Of a DNA stretch of 6,652 bases, positions 5,625 through 6,652 are shown piece after piece. The notes below the pieces were generated by a model, which saw only the letters and a program-made list of their open reading frames with translations, was not told where the DNA came from and did not search any database. The stretch spans positions 1 through 6,652 of the forward strand of contig JAEWKX010000290.1 of NCBI GenBank assembly GCA_023393575.1, given 5' to 3'. The number at the start of each line of letters is the position of its first letter. Within the stretch, counting starts at the first letter, position 1. The translations under genes were made by a program, and so were the position numbers. The DNA comes from Pseudomonadota bacterium (GTDB lineage Bacteria; Pseudomonadota; Alphaproteobacteria; Rhizobiales; Rhizobiaceae).

Positions 5625-6652
5625 ATGACGACATTCCCTTTCTCCGATCGCCTCCGCCCGCTCGCGGGGAGACTGCCCTCGCTCTGCCTGTGGCTGACGG
5701 CGGCCCTGCATCTGCTGGTGCTGCTCACCTTCCTTCTCGTGCTGTTCTCACTTTCCCCCGCAATGGCGCAGGAGTGCCGGGGAACCGATCTGCTCGAGAG
5801 ACTGCGAGAGGACGATCCGCAACGCTACGCATCGATCCTTGAAGAGGGACGCCAGGCGATCAACGGCCAGGGCCTGTTCTGGAAGATCGAGAAGGAGGGG
5901 CTGCAGCCGTCCTACCTGCTGGGCACCATGCACGTGACCGACCCGCGCGTCCTGAAGATGCCGCCGGGTGCCGCCGAAGCGCATGCTGCCGCCGGGACGA
6001 TCGTGATTGAATCCGACGAGATCCTCGACGAGAGGAAGGCGATGGCGGCCATCCTGGCGAAGCCTGACCTGACGATGTTCACCGACGGCCGATCGATCGA
6101 GACCCTCCTTCCCGCCGGCGACCTCGCCGATCTGGAGGAGGGCTTGAGGAAGCGCGGGCTCGTTCTTTCCGCCGTTTCCCGGATGAAGCCGTGGATGCTC
6201 GCCGGCTTCGTGGCGAGTTCCGCCTGTGAGACGGCGCGCAAGTCGGATGGTGCGGTGTTTCTCGACAAGAAGCTTGCGCTCGACGCCATGGCGGCCGGCA
6301 AGCCGGTAAGGGGGCTGGAAACGCTCGAAGAGCAGCTGGCGGCAATGGCCGAAATGCCCATCGACTTCCACCTCCAGGCACTGGTGGAGACCGTCAGGCT
6401 CGGCGACCGCATGAACGATGTCGTGGAGACGGTGACGAAACTCTATCTGTCGGAGGAGACGGGGCTGACCATTCCGGCGCTGAAGGCGCTGACCCCGACA
6501 TCGACCAGCCAGGACGAAAGCGCCTACGCCGCCTTCGAGAGCGCCGTCATCTCGAATCGCAACCACCGCATGGCTGAACGTGCCGCCCCTCTCCTCGCCG
6601 ATGGCGCGGTCTTCATGGCGGTCGGCGCCCGGGATCTGCCGGGCGCCCCTGG
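5625..6652 (+). CDS. TraB/GumN family secreted protein, C-terminus cut by window edge
   Basis: The frame is open from ATG 5625 to the window end (342 codons, no stop). A basic N-terminus and long hydrophobic stretch (about residues 18-43) end in SPAMA-QE, a likely signal peptidase I site after A48, so the mature protein is probably periplasmic. The body matches the TraB/GumN (Tiki-like) family: LFWKIEKEGLQPSYLLGTMHVTDPR blocks (84-108, first GxxH motif G100-H103), VIESDEILD (127-135), SRMKPWML (175-182), DKKLALDAMAAGKPVRGLET (204-223) and MAVGARDLPG (321-330). That last block is normally GA-x-H-LPG; here the histidine position is D327. Family members are predicted metal-dependent proteases, but bacterial function is poorly known. 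GTG 5619, in frame with GGAG ten bases upstream, is an alternative start. The gene lies 74 bases after xerC in the same direction and may be co-transcribed. Confidence 0.9.
   Translation, partial: MTTFPFSDRLRPLAGRLPSLCLWLTAALHLLVLLTFLLVLFSLSPAMAQECRGTDLLERLREDDPQRYASILEEGRQAINGQGLFWKIEKEGLQPSYLLGTMHVTDPRVLKMPPGAAEAHAAAGTIVIESDEILDERKAMAAILAKPDLTMFTDGRSIETLLPAGDLADLEEGLRKRGLVLSAVSRMKPWMLAGFVASSACETARKSDGAVFLDKKLALDAMAAGKPVRGLETLEEQLAAMAEMPIDFHLQALVETVRLGDRMNDVVETVTKLYLSEETGLTIPALKALTPTSTSQDESAYAAFESAVISNRNHRMAERAAPLLADGAVFMAVGARDLPGAP
6624..6647. repeat. Perfect 9-bp GC-rich inverted repeat inside the TraB/GumN gene
   Basis: GGCGCCCGG (6624-6632) is followed by a six-base loop, GATCTG, and then its exact reverse complement CCGGGCGCC (6639-6647). 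The arms encode the residues around the altered second GxxH motif. It lies within coding sequence with no T-tract, so it is not a terminator. Confidence 0.75.

Noticed and set aside
5611..5628. Five-codon ORF (M-E-R-W-T) overlapping the TraB/GumN ATG
   Set aside because: GGAG lies only two bases before its ATG, too close for efficient use. The same GGAG better fits the in-frame GTG 5619. Likely chance.
5748..6566. A 272-codon minus-strand frame at the right end
   Set aside because: Opposite the TraB/GumN gene, which has a signal peptide and several conserved family blocks in the plus frame. The minus frame has no recognisable domain.

Overview
The window looks like ordinary core chromosome from a GC-rich alphaproteobacterium, most likely the Rhizobiales and probably the Rhizobiaceae. 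The case rests on protein resemblance: an AtpH whose natural start resembles rhizobial 'MPVADTS', an atpH-to-atpA junction encoding MDIRAAEISAI, and a TraB/GumN-like protein of rhizobial style. I see no transposase, phage gene, CRISPR array, tRNA or rRNA, and no stretch with clearly foreign composition.

Layout, left to right. On the minus strand, positions 1-601 hold the head of the ATP synthase F1 operon: atpH (delta subunit) and the first codons of atpA, joined by a one-base TGATG overlap. A 248-base gap (602-849) follows, with a probable atp promoter zone and a weak candidate terminator for the gene behind it. Next on the minus strand is a three-gene run, read right to left: a PlsC/hemolysin-type acyltransferase (3559-4476), priA (1288-3507) and a small four-helix membrane protein resembling DUF4345 (850-1233). 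The 54 bases from 4477 to 4530 form a compact divergent promoter region. On the plus strand lie xerC (4531-5550) and a secreted TraB/GumN-family protein (from 5625) that runs off the window end.

Functions: AtpH and AtpA belong to the ATP synthase; PriA restarts stalled replication forks; XerC resolves chromosome dimers at dif with XerD. PriA and XerC both serve chromosome maintenance but are transcribed apart. The acyltransferase and the membrane protein have no established partner here.

I found no convincing new multi-gene system. The best leads are local: (i) the TraB/GumN protein appears to have lost the histidine of its second GxxH motif, and that spot coincides with a perfect 9-bp GC-rich inverted repeat; (ii) xerC has a TATGAT hexamer six bases before its ATG and no Shine-Dalgarno, which suggests a leaderless mRNA; (iii) three gene starts probably use GTG or TTG or need correction; (iv) a hairpin without a T-tract directly follows priA. 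Long open frames opposite priA and the acyltransferase (up to 997 codons) are judged to be shadows.
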